DNA of 64,000 bases from Protopterus annectens (GCF_019279795.1 NC_056727.1:1206315327-1206379326), one strand, 5' to 3'; numbered from the stretch's first letter, positions 33,906-44,690 are shown. The notes: generated by a model not told the origin, from the letters alone. Made by a program: numbers and translations.

Positions 33906-35626
33906 CAACCATTTTTAATACACAGATAAAATCAAAAGAATTTTATTCTATCAAATCTATTGAGCTAAGGACTCAACCTACCAAGGTAGCTACCATTAAC
34001 GTTAATAATTATGCAGACATGGGTGACGACAGGGGACGATTATTACAAGAGTCACAAACAGAGGGTATTATTAAGGATGGAGTTGTTAATACATTCAAAC
34101 ATTTCAAAATATACAATTACACAGATTTAATATTGGATAGGACTTTTTTTTCCTTGTTTTCTAAAGGTATGAAGTACATACCTACTACCAGGTTCAGATT
34201 GGTAGATAGCCTAATTGAATTCAAGAAGTATATTCGGAAATTAAATTTAGCTATAACTTTTAATAATAAAAACACTCAGTGTATGAAAGATGGTGAACAA
34301 TGCACTTTAAAGAAGAAAAGCACTTATATGCCACACATGCATCCACTTGTTTCTGTATTTGACAGGTCTGTTTCTCGACAGATTTATCAGTTACAGAATC
34401 AAGTCAAAGGGACCACAACATATCACAATTTGCCTGTAGAGGAATATCAATTGCTTCAAGATCTTAGAAAAGACAAGAGCATTAGAATTATGCAACCCGA
34501 TAAAGGGGGTGGGGTTGTCATTTATGACAACACAGAATATATGTCTAGAATACATCAACTTTTATACAATTCAGGCAATTATGAAATTGTCTCACTCAAT
34601 GAAATCAATATTGCATACCGTCACATTGATTTGCATATAGAAGAATTTCTTATTGATCAAAGAATTACCAAGGACATTTATAATTATTTAAGGGTTGAAC
34701 ATCCCATATTAGCCTCTATAGTAGGAATACCCAAAGTTCATAAATGTATAGACAATCCACCTTTTAGACCAATAATATCTGGAAGTAGATCTAAAACCTT
34801 TCCACTTGGTACAGCTATAGATAGATTTTTAAAACATATATATGACAAAATTTCACATTTAGTTAAGGATTTGTGGGAATTTTTGAGAAACTATCCGGTT
34901 AGTTTGTGGCAATCAGATCTCATGTTTGTCACAGTGGATGTTATAGATCTTTTTTCATGTATTCCTAAAGAAGCTGGATTAGAGGCCTTTGCCTATAGTG
35001 TCAGAAAATACAGTGGCTATGATTGGGATAAGGTATGCTTTATTACTGAATTAATGTCCATGGTATTAGAGAACAATTACATTGAATATGAGGGTGAATT
35101 TTTCAGACAAACTAATGGCGTAGCCATGGGAGCAGCGTGTGCTCCGATCTACGCAAATTTGGTTATGCTTGAGTGGGAGGAGAATACATTGTTTACTAAT
35201 GAGTTTTTCAAACATGTTAGGTATTATTCCCGATATATGGATGATATTTATATATTGTGGGATGGCAACAATGTAATATTAGACAAATTTATCAAGTTTT
35301 TAAATTGTAGTAGTACATATTTGAAATTTACATATTCAACTAACATGATAAGACTTCCATATTTAGATACATATGTTTCCAAAGGTGATAACTGTTTTAA
35401 ATCTAGATTGTTTAGGAAACACACTTTTTCTAACAATTATATTGAATATACCAGTAATCATCCAAGGAACTTATTTGTCAACATATTCAAGGGCCAGATC
35501 ATTAGGGCAATACGTATGACTTCCACATACTTGGAAATGTTGGAAGAAGTTCACTTCATTATGTCCCTTTTTAGAGACAGAGGATACGATACTAACATGA
35601 TAAAATGTATAAGTGGCAGGTTATAA
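33872..35626 (+). CDS. PLE reverse transcriptase
   Basis: 584 residues from ATG 33872. Motifs in order: IMQPDKGGGVVIYD, IVGIPKVHK, FRPIISGS, VTVDVIDLFSCIP (first catalytic Asp), NGVAMGAACAPIYANLV, and RYMDDIYIL as the catalytic YxDD box at 35231-35245. RLPYLDTYVSKG follows. This set is characteristic of Penelope-like RTs, which are related to telomerase. The frame ends at TAA 35624-35626, where a frameshift moves the reading into the frame leading to the endonuclease. The 53 residues or so before the match to Penelope RTs are unassigned. Confidence 0.9.
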   Translation: MGKILQRELPITTIFNTQIKSKEFYSIKSIELRTQPTKVATINVNNYADMGDDRGRLLQESQTEGIIKDGVVNTFKHFKIYNYTDLILDRTFFSLFSKGMKYIPTTRFRLVDSLIEFKKYIRKLNLAITFNNKNTQCMKDGEQCTLKKKSTYMPHMHPLVSVFDRSVSRQIYQLQNQVKGTTTYHNLPVEEYQLLQDLRKDKSIRIMQPDKGGGVVIYDNTEYMSRIHQLLYNSGNYEIVSLNEINIAYRHIDLHIEEFLIDQRITKDIYNYLRVEHPILASIVGIPKVHKCIDNPPFRPIISGSRSKTFPLGTAIDRFLKHIYDKISHLVKDLWEFLRNYPVSLWQSDLMFVTVDVIDLFSCIPKEAGLEAFAYSVRKYSGYDWDKVCFITELMSMVLENNYIEYEGEFFRQTNGVAMGAACAPIYANLVMLEWEENTLFTNEFFKHVRYYSRYMDDIYILWDGNNVILDKFIKFLNCSSTYLKFTYSTNMIRLPYLDTYVSKGDNCFKSRLFRKHTFSNNYIEYTSNHPRNLFVNIFKGQIIRAIRMTSTYLEMLEEVHFIMSLFRDRGYDTNMIKCISGRL

Positions 35627-36345
35627 AAGAATGGGGGAAAAAATATATGCCCTTGTTAGGACTCAAGCATGACAAACACAATCCTCATTACAATAGAGGT
35701 GAGCAGACATAAGACAACATGTCTGCTATTACTGAGTATAGAAGAGCGTGTGTTTTGGAATATGGCCCATTAAGTGGAAAAATTAAGGGGATCATAAATA
35801 ACAATTGGAAAATTATAATGATTGATCATGATATAGTTAAAATTTTAGGATCCCAACCAGTTTTTGTTTATAAAATGGGATGGAATATAAAAAGGTATTT
35901 AGAAAGTAGTGTAAACATTAGACAGTTGAATAACAAAAAGACAATCAAGTGTGGAAACTGCAAACAATGTCATGCTATTCTTGAAGACAGCAGTATCACC
36001 TTGGAAAATTTACATAAGTCTTTTATAAAATTTGCATATGGCAATTGTAATACTAGATTTGTGGTTTATTTGGCAAAGTGCACTGCTTGTTCAGGATTCT
36101 ATATAGGCAAGACGGAAAGAAAATTAAACAAACGTATATATGCACATCAATACAGTATTAAAACAAGAGATGAGAAGAGTGCTTTATACAAACACATCAA
36201 ACAATATGGTGACACCCATACATTTAAATTTGCTATCTTAGATAGTTTGGTAGTTAAGCCTAGAGGGGGGATTGGAAAGGATTATTATCCTACAAGGAAA
36301 TTTGGTGGCAATTATACACTGATGCCTCTATTACACCTGGCTTAA
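35626..36345 (+). pseudogene. PLE linker and GIY-YIG endonuclease domain
   Basis: In the +1 frame from 35626, KEWGKKYMPLLGLKHDK continues the RT C-terminus. A TAA at 35704-35706 interrupts it, and the frame is then open from ATG 35719 to 36345. The linker has KCGNCKQCHAI, a likely zinc-binding Cys cluster. The endonuclease has VVYLAKCTACSG, FYIGKTERKLNKRIYAHQ and SALYKHI. VVY stands for the usual GIY, and YIG and the following Arg are kept. C-terminal GIY-YIG domains mark Penelope/Neptune-type PLEs and nick the insertion target. Confidence 0.88.
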
Positions 36346-36617
36346 ATGATTTCTTCACTATTAAGCCAGCATTATTATTCACGTAAACAGAGTTAAATGT
36401 AATGCAAATATTATTTATATTGACATAATTCATTTTATGTCAATTTTTAACTGCATATTTCAGCAATTGATGCACACTTGATTTAATAAATGCAATAAGG
36501 TGATTTTAAGCATTGATTTTATATAATATTTTTATATATGTATGTAACTTTAAATTACATGTCAGCAGTATTTTGGCGCCAAAAAGGTTATATAAGTTAT
36601 ATCAATTACCTTTTCTA

Positions 36618-36668
36618 ACAGTTCTGATGAAGCTCGCGTTTTGGCGAGTGAAAGCGCTTAACTTGTAT
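36618..36668 (+). ncRNA. Hammerhead ribozyme motif, type I minimal
   Basis: Core CTGATGA at 36624-36630 and GAAA at 36650-36653 flank a hairpin, CTCGC/GCGAG with a GTTTTG loop (stem II). GAAA is followed by a palindromic GCGC (very short stem III) and TT at the predicted cleavage point. AACTTGT then pairs with ACAGTT just before the core (stem I, one bulged T). All core nucleotides are present. Very short stem III is typical of PLE hammerheads, which are thought to act as dimers. It lies 273 bases after the endonuclease stop codon. Confidence 0.8.
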
Positions 36669-36710
36669 TCATCCTTGTGGAATTAAAGTTTTTTACATTT
36701 TTATTCACCT

Positions 36711-37249
36711 TGCTCGGCGTGTTTGTGCAGCACAGGTTGGCGTCTCAAGACACATAGGAACACAGCGTTCTTGTCTTGGTTGGTTTGGTTATCTTGGAAC
36801 GCTGAGTTTTTCGCCTTGGTTCATCTTCTCTCCTTGGGAGTAACTCCCTCCCGTCAGTGGCTCCTCTGAACCCACAGGTGCTGCCTCCAAAGGTGAAGAG
36901 TGCCTCTGCATGCCATTTTTCTCTTCCATACACAGTGCAAATGCATTAAAGCTATGCAGGTTTGGCCAGCTCAGAGCTCCACTGGTTGAACACGTAGTGC
37001 TCCCACTAGGTACCACCTGTGTGCTGAGTCAGGGCTGCCTTCCTCTACTAGGATGGATGAGTCAGCAGCAGCCACTCACTGCCATCCACCCCGCCAGCTC
37101 CTATAAGCACCAAAACTGCTAAATGAATTTGGGCTACCTGTGACATAATCAGGACTTCCTCCTTCTACTCCATAGTTACTGTTTATTTTAAACTTTAGTT
37201 GTTCAGCTCCCTAACACTTTATTGTTACTAAGGCATCATTTCAGCTGAC
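36711..37249. other. No recognised feature
   Basis: Moderately G+C-rich sequence with short frames in both directions and no domain similarity. It may be genomic flank of the PLE or an unrecognised repeat. Confidence 0.35.
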
Positions 37250-37950
37250 CAGCAGAAGTGATGTGGCTTCATGGGTTCAGGTGCCTAGGCAGCGAGACAT
37301 TTCCCTGTGGTACATTTGACTGGGGACACATGGCTGAAGTGACATTCAGCTGCAGAGAAATATGGCTGGTTGCAAATTCCCTGTGGGCAAAGAGAAGCAC
37401 ACACTGCCTTGCTCACAGCTTTAATAACCAAATGCATGGTGGCAGAAGAAGTAATGGTGTTGTGCTCAGTGTAGAGTATATACTTATGTAACTACAGCAT
37501 GTAGAAGTGTGCTACAGCATGGAGGAAATCCTGCAGGCTACTGTAGTCACATTTATGCTCCTGTATGCATTTTAAGTAATGTTCCCTAGACACTGTGAAG
37601 GCGGTAGTGGTCTACACACTCCAATTATAAAGGCCCTGCCCATTGTGCAATGGATTCTTACTGCCACTGACATGCCCTCCGGCCAGCCTGCTGCTGCTGA
37701 TGCCTGCCACACTGTCTGCTGTCTCATGTTCCCTTGGGCACAATGGACATTGTTTTCCCCCTGTGCATTTGGTTATTGAAGTTGTGGGCATGGCAACATA
37801 TTCTTCTCTTTGCCCACAGGGAATTTGCAAACAGCCATATTTCTCTGCAGCTGAATGTCACTTCAGCCATGTGTCCCCAGTCAAATGTACCTCAGGGAAA
37901 TGTCTCGCTGCCTAGGCACCTGAACCTGTGGCTTCATATTTCTAGCAGTT
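37250..37950. mobile_element. Long inverted repeat, possible foldback element
   Basis: Arms at about 37258-37440 and 37760-37945 are reverse complements. GGTTCAGGTGCCTAGGCAGC and CTGGGGACACATGGCTGAAG occur in one arm and as complements in the other. The central 140 bp are nearly identical and the inner parts (AATAACCAAATGCA) are less so. The loop is about 320 bp. Termini and target duplication are unclear. It carries no domain. Confidence 0.8.
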
Positions 37951-38620
37951 TAGCAGCAGAGAGGTTTGAAACTCTGAAATGTTAATGAGCAGCTCCCTGT
38001 AGTCTGGGCTTTAGTTCCCCCATCCTCTAGTTGACAGAAGCTGTGTGCAATTCGATGAAAACAGACAGAACTTCTGGGCCACCAGTGAAAATGGGCCACA
38101 GCCAATTAGCAAAACATTTACATAAAACGTGGTTAACCAGCTTCTGCTCATTGAGTATGTCAGATTAGGTGGCTGGTTCTGAACTACACATTTAGTTGCA
38201 GAATGGTGATATGTGAGTGAATGCATAACTTTAGAAATGTATAAATGCTTACATGCATTCAATTGACTGGCAGTGGACATGGGCAGAGTGGTGGGGCTTG
38301 CTCCATGCATCTGGAAGTGATACGGTGATTATTTGTCCTGTGAGCTCTCACTCTCTTTTTATTTAGCTGGCCATTTGCACTAGTTATATTTCCCAGCACT
38401 AGCTTCAGGGTGCCATATTTTAAGCCTTTTCCCCTAATGTTGCAATGCGCCCCTTTCTGTGACAGCTTTTATAACAGCAATTCTAATCCTCATCTTATCC
38501 TGAGTTTAACTCCAGCAAATAACAGTGATAAAATGAAACTATAGACTGTTGCCTACGTAACATTTTGGAAATAAAATTAAGCAAATAAACTGGAGGTGAT
38601 GCTGTATATATAGAGAAGTG
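37951..38620. other. No recognised feature
   Basis: No coding similarity or repeat structure is visible. Confidence 0.35.
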
Positions 38621-38720
38621 ATGATTTGCCCCATGGGTCCAGGTCATGACTGGAAAGGGTCTGTTGACCAGTACACCTACCAGGTTAACAAATTGAAATA
38701 AATAAATAAATTGTATTAAA
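38621..38720 (+). mobile_element. L2-type 3' tail fragment, degraded
   Basis: ATTTGCCCCATGGGTCCAGG and CAGTACACCTACCAGGTTAA followed by AAATAAATAAATAAATT resemble the L2 3'-end and tail. The similarity is weaker than at the other tails. Confidence 0.45.
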
Positions 38721-38796
38721 TAATGATGCAGCATTTGATCATTTCAAGAGTTTTTGAAGGAGAAGGCTGCATCCTGTTCATGTTAATCTCCAGTCT

Positions 38797-38905
38797 ATAA
38801 ATACACTAACTGCAAGGTTGCACTAACTCAAAAGTATAGGAAAAAGAAGGTTTTAGCTGAAACCAACTTTTTCTTCTACTTCAAGATACTGTGACCTTAG
38901 CATTA
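38797..38905. repeat. Degenerate relative of the foldback MITE core
   Basis: TAAATACACTAACTGCAAGG and, in inverse orientation, CTGTGACCTTAGCATTAATA flank a ~70 bp loop. They correspond to the TACCAACTCCAAGGTC inverted pair at 10507-10600, followed by a short G-run segment. It is probably an old copy or relative of that element. Confidence 0.5.
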
Positions 38906-39069
38906 ATATAAACTGAGGAGATTGATAGGGCATAATCCTCTCATCAGAGGGGGTAGAGACTGCCACACCTCTCCCATAAAAACATCTTTTTTGAGCTCTG
39001 CTTTATTATAATTTGATACATTATGTACTGTTATTAATAATGGTAGTTGACAGCTGCAGCATTTATCAT

Positions 39070-39573
39070 TTCATAGATTATAGATTCATAGATATTCCAA
39101 GGATACTAAGTCTTCTAAATATTCATTACCAGTACCCTCCTGCAGACCACAAATCTTTTCTCCAGGAAGGCAATACCAGTTAATCCTGGAGTATATTTGT
39201 AGATACCCATCTAACCATCTAGGTTATTTTTAAAGATAGTGAGTTACACTTAACATGCAGGAAAAGTTTATTACAGAGGTTTGGGTGATGCTGTGTTATA
39301 AAATGTCCCTCAACCATGTTTTATTTATCTGTTAGTGAAGGCTTAGGTCCCTGATTCTAGTGTAGGTAGAGATAATGGGTTTGCAGAGATGCAGGAGGTC
39401 CAGAATTACTGGTTCTTTAGTGGTATGGCAAGCAAGCCAGAGATCCATCCAACTATCCACAACCCCTTTTTTCCCATTTTTGCACATGGGTTTCAGGGTG
39501 TCGCTTCACCAGTGACAATCATCTAGAGCCAAGTTTATCTCCCATTAAAAGTCTGCAGCCTGTGAATAAAGGG
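39070..39573 (-). mobile_element. CR1-like LINE D, 3' end segment
   Basis: On the minus strand this holds the C-terminus (LHLCKPIISTYTRIRDL, NKTWLRDI) and the 3' end with TCTATGAATCTATAATCTATG at 39090-39070, matching the ACCTATGA-type ends of copies A and C. A MITE separates it from the next segment of the same element at 39955. Confidence 0.8.
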
Positions 39574-39954
39574 TTCTATATTACAAGATCAAAGCTTTAC
39601 TTAATCGAATAAGTAAAGCTCGAACTTGTAATATCGAAACCGTTAATTGTCAATGGCCAATTTAATCCAGGGAAACACTTCCCTTGGCCGTTATATGGAC
39701 TATGCCTGTTTCTCCAATTTGGAGTCATCTCAGAGTTGGTATATTTAGGTGGGGGTGTGGGAGGCACATTCCCCCACATCGGGGGCCTCCCCACTTGATT
39801 TCGGATGTAAAGTTTTTTTGTTTTGTTTTTTGATTAGGCCAAGGGAAGTGTTTCCCTTGGTAGAAGCGGCTGTTCGACAATTTTAGCTGTCAATATTGCA
39901 AGATCAAGCTTTAGTTATTTGATTAACTAAAGCTTTGATGTTGTAATATAGAAA
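39574..39954. mobile_element. MITE with 11-bp target duplication
   Basis: Inverted ends TTCTATATTACAAGATCAAAG and TTCTATATTACAACATCAAAG differ by one base, and the arms extend with AAGCTTTA-type palindromes. TGAATAAAGGG occurs at 39563-39573 and again at 39955-39965, immediately outside the ends. The interior has the pair GGGAAACACTTCCCTTGGCC / GGCCAAGGGAAGTGTTTCCC and the GC-hairpin module. It has no coding capacity. Confidence 0.9.
39731..39802 (+). repeat. GC-hairpin module, copy 2
   Basis: CTCAGAGTTGGTATATTTAG is followed by GTGGGGGTGTGGGAGGC, ATTCCCCCACAT and CGGGGGCCTCCCCA. The block order is as in copies 1 and 3. Confidence 0.75.
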
Positions 39955-40878
39955 TGAATAAAGGGCTAGAGCTTCCAGACTCTCTTGGTTACTCAGAGAC
40001 TTTAGGCCTGTGATCTTATTGCTTAAGAACCTTTGGGGACTTTCTAAATTTTTGATATGTTTAGTGAGGTGCATCCTAAAGGAATGATTAATGCTTTGCA
40101 TAAGGGGGTTATTACCTCTTTAGACTTCAATGATATTCCTTTGGGAATTAGCTGTGCTAAATAAAAATATTTCTTGACTCTGTTTATCACACAATCATAC
40201 AATCACACAAGAGAGGGAGTTATCAACCCAGTTTTCTAAGTTACTGACTACATTTTCATCTTATAGTGTTGATTTGTCAATGGAATATAATGAGGGATGG
40301 GATGTCTACCAAAAGTGATGATACCACTCTTTTTAGCATTTGGTTTGAGGTCATTTTAGGGCACCAAGAGTTTACTAGTGAGAATTAATTCTGGATCGTT
40401 TGGCTGTTAGAGAATGACTTAACAAGAACCCCAAGTTTGCAGCATCTGCAAATTTTGTTAGCCAGTGGTCTTAGTTCTCTGCTTAAAGATTTGAGATGTA
40501 AATACCAAAAAAGAGAGGTCCCACAACCGAGCCTTGAGGGACATCACTGGTCACTTTCATATTTTCTTATGAGGCACCTGCAACTTGCGCTGTGTGAGTT
40601 CTGTCTTTCATCCAACTTGCTATACATCTTATCACATACTGCTACAATTTTTAAAGCCTTTAGCTTTGTATTATGCCAGCACAGGGAGTGGTGTCATAGG
40701 CCTTGACCAGATCATGGTAACACTCTATGTACTGCATGGCCATCATCTGCAGCCTCTACAACCCTTTCAAAGAAAGAAGTTTACCAGATTAAATAGACAG
40801 GCTCTACCCTTTAAAAAGCCAAAGTGTTTGAGGTCAAATCTAATATGATATCATAGTTTATGAGGCCAGTTACAATAT
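39955..40878 (-). pseudogene. CR1-like LINE D, reverse transcriptase segment
   Basis: On the minus strand: LINYDIILDLTSNTLAF near 40850 (matching LINKDIGNLQTLDPTQFGF of copy C), GRACLFNLVNFF-like sequence, VPQGSVVGPLFFGIYISNL near 40530, LTKFADAANLG (catalytic box changed from FADD to FADA) and HLTKHIKNLESPQRFLSNKI near 40060. Many stops and frameshifts show an old copy. It is interrupted upstream by the RTE-like LINE at 40879 and downstream by the MITE at 39954. Confidence 0.8.
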
Positions 40879-41725
40879 GGATTTGGGTGGTATGAAGTCC
40901 CGGAAACATTGGTAGAATGAGTGCTGGTTATGTACAAGGACCCAGTGACTCAAGTACAAACAGTGTTCGGCCTCACAGAGGAGTTCCCAGTGGGAGTTGG
41001 GGTACATCAGGGTTCAGCTCTGAGCCCACTACTGTTCATACTGGTGATGAACTACATTAGTAAACAGGGTGGAGGGGACAGATCAACAAAACTGCTGTAT
41101 GCAGATGATGTGGCAGTACAGGCAGACTCTGAGCTAGAACTTCAGCAAAGGATAGAAGAATGAAATGAAAATCTGAAGGCACATGGGATGAAACTAAGCA
41201 CAGATAAGACAGTGGTAATGGCAGCAAACTTCGGAAATCAGAAGAAGCTGAGAATAGAGATAGAAAGGAAGATAGTGGAACAGGTAAACAGCTTCAAGTA
41301 TCTGGGAGAAGTGGTTGAGGAGAAGGGTAGTCTGAATGAAGAGGTCAAAGCTAGAATCAGAGGGACTGCAGTCAACTGGCATAGAGTATCAGGTATAGTC
41401 TATGACAGAAGAATGCCAAAGAAGCTGAAAAGTAAGGTGTACAAGACAGTGGTGAGACCAGTACTACTGTATGGTACAGAAACCTGGGCAGTAAATGCAG
41501 AACAGGTGAAGAAGCTAGAGGTGATGGAAATGAAGTGCCTGAGAAAGGTGGTAGGATGCACACTGTGGGACAGATGAAGAAATGAGGACATAAACGCAGA
41601 CACCAAAGTAGCTGTAATTGCAGAAAAGATCAAAGAGAACAGATTATGGAGGTCTGGGCACGTGTAGAAAAGCAGAAGACAATCTGGTGAGGAAGATTTG
41701 GGAAAGACAGGAAGAAGGTAAAAGG
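40879..41725 (+). mobile_element. RTE-like LINE, left part (5'-truncated)
   Basis: It is bounded on the left by TTACAATAT at 40870-40878, repeated at 46737-46745, giving a 9-bp target duplication. The LINE inserted into CR1 copy D. It resumes after the hAT-like insertion at 46552. I call it RTE-like from the RT motif style, but the exact clade is uncertain. Confidence 0.8.
40921..41577 (+). pseudogene. RTE-like reverse transcriptase fragment
   Basis: VGVHQGSALSPLLFILVMNY, then LLYADDVAVQA (intact catalytic YADD, about 41095-41110), KLSTDKTVVMAANFG, NSFKYLGEVVEEKGSLNEE, RPVLLYGTETWAVNAEQ and MKCLRKVVGC. A TGA at 41161-41163 and a TGA after TLWDR near 41575 interrupt the frame, and more of the same protein follows to about 41700. 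The HQGSALSPLLF style differs from the GVPQGS style of CR1 and L2. The N-terminal RT and the endonuclease are missing. Confidence 0.8.
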
Positions 41726-41789
41726 CAGTGGCGGCTGGTGACTTCAAATCAAAGGGGGGCTGCAGGAGACAGCTGAATGGGTGGGTTCA

Positions 41790-42850
41790 ATGGGAAGGGG
41801 TGCGGCCAACTAGAAAGGGGAGGAGCTATGCTCAAAACCACAAAAACTAAATATACTGCCCTGGGTGCCAAACCGTCATTATGAGAGTCCAGTCAAGACA
41901 AAATGAAGTGTAGAAGAATAAAAATATTTCAATGCATTGGCTGCATGACAGCTTAATATCTAGATGGAAACAAAAAAGGTTGTGAGGCATGAAAAAATAA
42001 ATTACTTTTTTTAAATACATTAATGGAATGCCAGTCAAAATCAAGTATAAGAAAAACAAGCAGCACTCAACTCAAACCACTTCTTGCACTGCAGTTCTAA
42101 TTATAATTTATATTCAGCTTTATTAATGTACCAAGTAACATGCTGAAAGTAGAAATCTCTGATGCCCCCACTTGTAAAAATGTTCCTTATCCAAAAAAAG
42201 ACCTGCTGCCTGACATCTACTTGTTTCATGGGGAAAACATGATCAAAGTAAAAAATGAAAAGCAAACAAGAAATAAGCTCAAGATACATTGCTTAAAAGG
42301 ATTACTGTACAGGTTATGGACCACACTAAAAGGATTACTTTTCAGGTTATGGACCACACGATTGGCATTCTGTTTACGGGTAAAGCCTGCAAAGATGACT
42401 GGAAGTCTCCAAGTGTAATGAGACTCTTAAAATAATGTAATCCTGTCCTTTATTACAAATACTGGCATATGCATTTCAATACCCAAGGCTTATACATTAT
42501 CTAGTTAAGTATTCTCTACATGGCAACAGAAAGGCTTTCAATATTGGCAATTCTTTAACAGTATGCTTATTAAAGCTTACTTGCATCTTGCAATCTCAGC
42601 CAAGCTTACCCAATGGTCATTAAAGTATTGCTACTTAAATATCTTAAATCTGGACAGTTGGGAGATGAGAAGTCACTCTAGTACTTGTGTCTACCTTGGA
42701 TGGGGGGATACTCTGCACATTTACACTGCATAACTACTCCTTGCCTTGCTTCGACACATCCAGAGTCACTACATGGGGGAGTGGGGTTCAACAAGTATGT
42801 CACAGTTTGAAATGTCTCTGGCTGACTTGTGATGGCCCTGACACATTTGT
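41790..42850. other. hAT interior with no recognised feature
   Basis: AT-rich, with no coding similarity. A 30-bp local duplication, AAAAGGATTACT followed by CAGGTTATGGACCACAC, occurs at about 42296-42360. Confidence 0.4.
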
Positions 42851-43384
42851 CATACCTCTCAACCTTAGAGCAAGAAATCTGGACAAAGCCATACAAAGAA
42901 ATGGGACAAAGGCCCAAAAATAAGGACATTTTTTTTTAAATATCGCTCTTATAAACTTAGAAAGATAATAGAGGTCTTGCATTAGTATGAATTTTCTGAA
43001 TGGTATAAAATCTGAAACTCAAATGTCTGTCATTATTTTCTAACTTCAGTCTTTAATGATTTGTCACTAATTTGCCAAAAAAACACAATTTTATGAAAAA
43101 TGGACCAAAAATGTGATGTAAAAATATAAAATAGCAACACAATACAGCTGGGAACCTGTCAAAGAAGGGATACTTTAATATTAGTACTGCTAACTTGAGC
43201 AGCTGACAAAATAAAATAATCTACATGCATTTCTGAAATAAAAGTAATCTAACTGATTATTACAGTTATTTCTTAATTATAAACCCTCCATGTTTTCTTC
43301 CAAAATTGCTATTTTGCGGAGGGATCATTGGGGAAGAGCAACATTTTGAGCCAAAATCAAGGACATTTGAGAGGTTTGGCTATG
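42851..43384 (+). mobile_element. TIR element family R, copy 2
   Basis: It starts CATACCTCTCAACCTTAGAG with AAATCTGGACAAAGCC, continues with GGCCCAAAAATAAGGACAT, GAAACTCAAATG and AAAACACAATTTTATGA, and ends AAGGACATTTGAGAGGTTTG. The ends are inverted relative to each other. It is longer than copy 3, so one of them carries an internal indel. Confidence 0.7.
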
Positions 43385-43410
43385 CCTAATTCTATAAAGC
43401 AATTTATTTG

Positions 43411-43707
43411 CATGTACCTCTCAACCTGTTAATGCAATAAATCTGGACAAGGCCAAATATATTGGGGGAACACATAAACAGTACTAAAAATTGCTCTTGT
43501 ATAAACTGAGACAGTTGATAGAACAGGTCTTACTTTAGCATGCATTTTTCTGAAGGTTATGAAGTCTGAAACTCAGTGTGTCATTATTTAATGACTTAAT
43601 TCCTAAATGATTTACCAGAAAACCACAAATTTTATGAGGAACAAACCAAAAATAAGAAGCAAAAAATCTATTCATTCTTTGAAAATCTGGACAGTTGGGA
43701 GGTATGG
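43411..43707 (+). mobile_element. TIR element family R, copy 3
   Basis: The clearest short copy, 297 bp, from CATGTACCTCTCAACC to GGACAGTTGGGAGGTATGG. The end is the complement of CCATACCTCCCAACTGTCC. The middle matches copies 1 and 2. It has no coding capacity. Confidence 0.75.
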
Positions 43708-44690
43708 TTCAGCTGGGGCTGCCTAAGTTTGCCGCCCTTCCCCCTCACAAAACCATGGTCGAATGGAGCCTCCCCCTGCAGCCATTCCAATGATCCATTA
43801 CTTGGCTATTTCACTCCATTTACCATAAACACTAACGTGCACACTGACTTACTTCTATGATGATTTGAACTTCATTTGAAAGTTTTATTTTGCATTTTAC
43901 AGCACAAATACTAAGACATCTGCTAAACAAACTTGGCATTAAAACTTCTCTGCCATTGAAACTCACATTCATTGAAACAACATTGAAACCCACATTCAAA
44001 GAAAATATATTTTACCCGTGGCAGATAAAGATTAATTCTGGGCTGTTTTCAAATCATATGCCCCTTGCATATGAAACATACATGTGCTCTTTGATACACC
44101 TTCCTATTGCTTTGAACATTTTTCCAGTAAACAATGAAAGAAAACGCATGCACCAATGACAAAACTGCCCAATTCAGAACATTTCCATCATAAAAGTCAA
44201 CTCAAACTTCTACAGTCCACTATTATCAGTAAATATGCACAATTCTACAGTCCACCATTATCAGTAAATATGTGTAATCTCTGAAGTAGTAAAAAAGTCA
44301 TCTGAATAATTCCACATTACATAAATCTGTAATGAAGAGGTTGCTACTAGCAATCACCTTTATATTTCATGGTTTCATCAAAAAATAAAGTGTCTGATGC
44401 CCCTGAGGAATAAATTGCCTAAATTACATTAAAAATAAGCTAGTAATATTGCAATAGGAAATGAATGGCAAACTGATAACAAGCTCATAGTTAGTCTCTT
44501 AACTTTCAGTACAGCAGCATTCACCCCTTATGGGAGTAGAACCAACAACCTTCTGCATCTAAAGCAAGTACACAACCTGTTGTGCTATTAGCAATGTGAG
44601 CTGACTTAACATAATCAGCACTAAACTTCTCTTCCCCTGCAGCTCTCAGCTCCTTGTAAAATCTACTCAATACTCAACTGCATCTCAACT
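43708..44690. other. No recognised feature apart from short repeats
   Basis: A 35-bp direct duplication (TTCTACAGTCCACTATTATC and TTCTACAGTCCACCATTATC) lies at about 44208-44275. On the minus strand at 44525-44605, TAGCACAACAGG and GGTTCTACTCC have box-A/box-B-like spacing and could be a SINE head. This is weak. Confidence 0.35.

Larger units (their letters stand above)
32718..36710 (+). mobile_element. Penelope-like retroelement, nearly complete
   Basis: In order: an unassigned ORF, a reverse transcriptase with PLE-type motifs, a cysteine-containing linker and GIY-YIG domain, a 3' UTR, and a hammerhead ribozyme motif at 36618-36668. Only one frameshift and one stop break the RT-to-endonuclease reading, so the insertion is fairly young. 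The borders are approximate because no target duplication was found. Confidence 0.85.

Noticed and set aside
41194..41747. Minus-strand Ser/Phe-rich frames
   Set aside because: Antisense shadows of the RTE-like reverse transcriptase.
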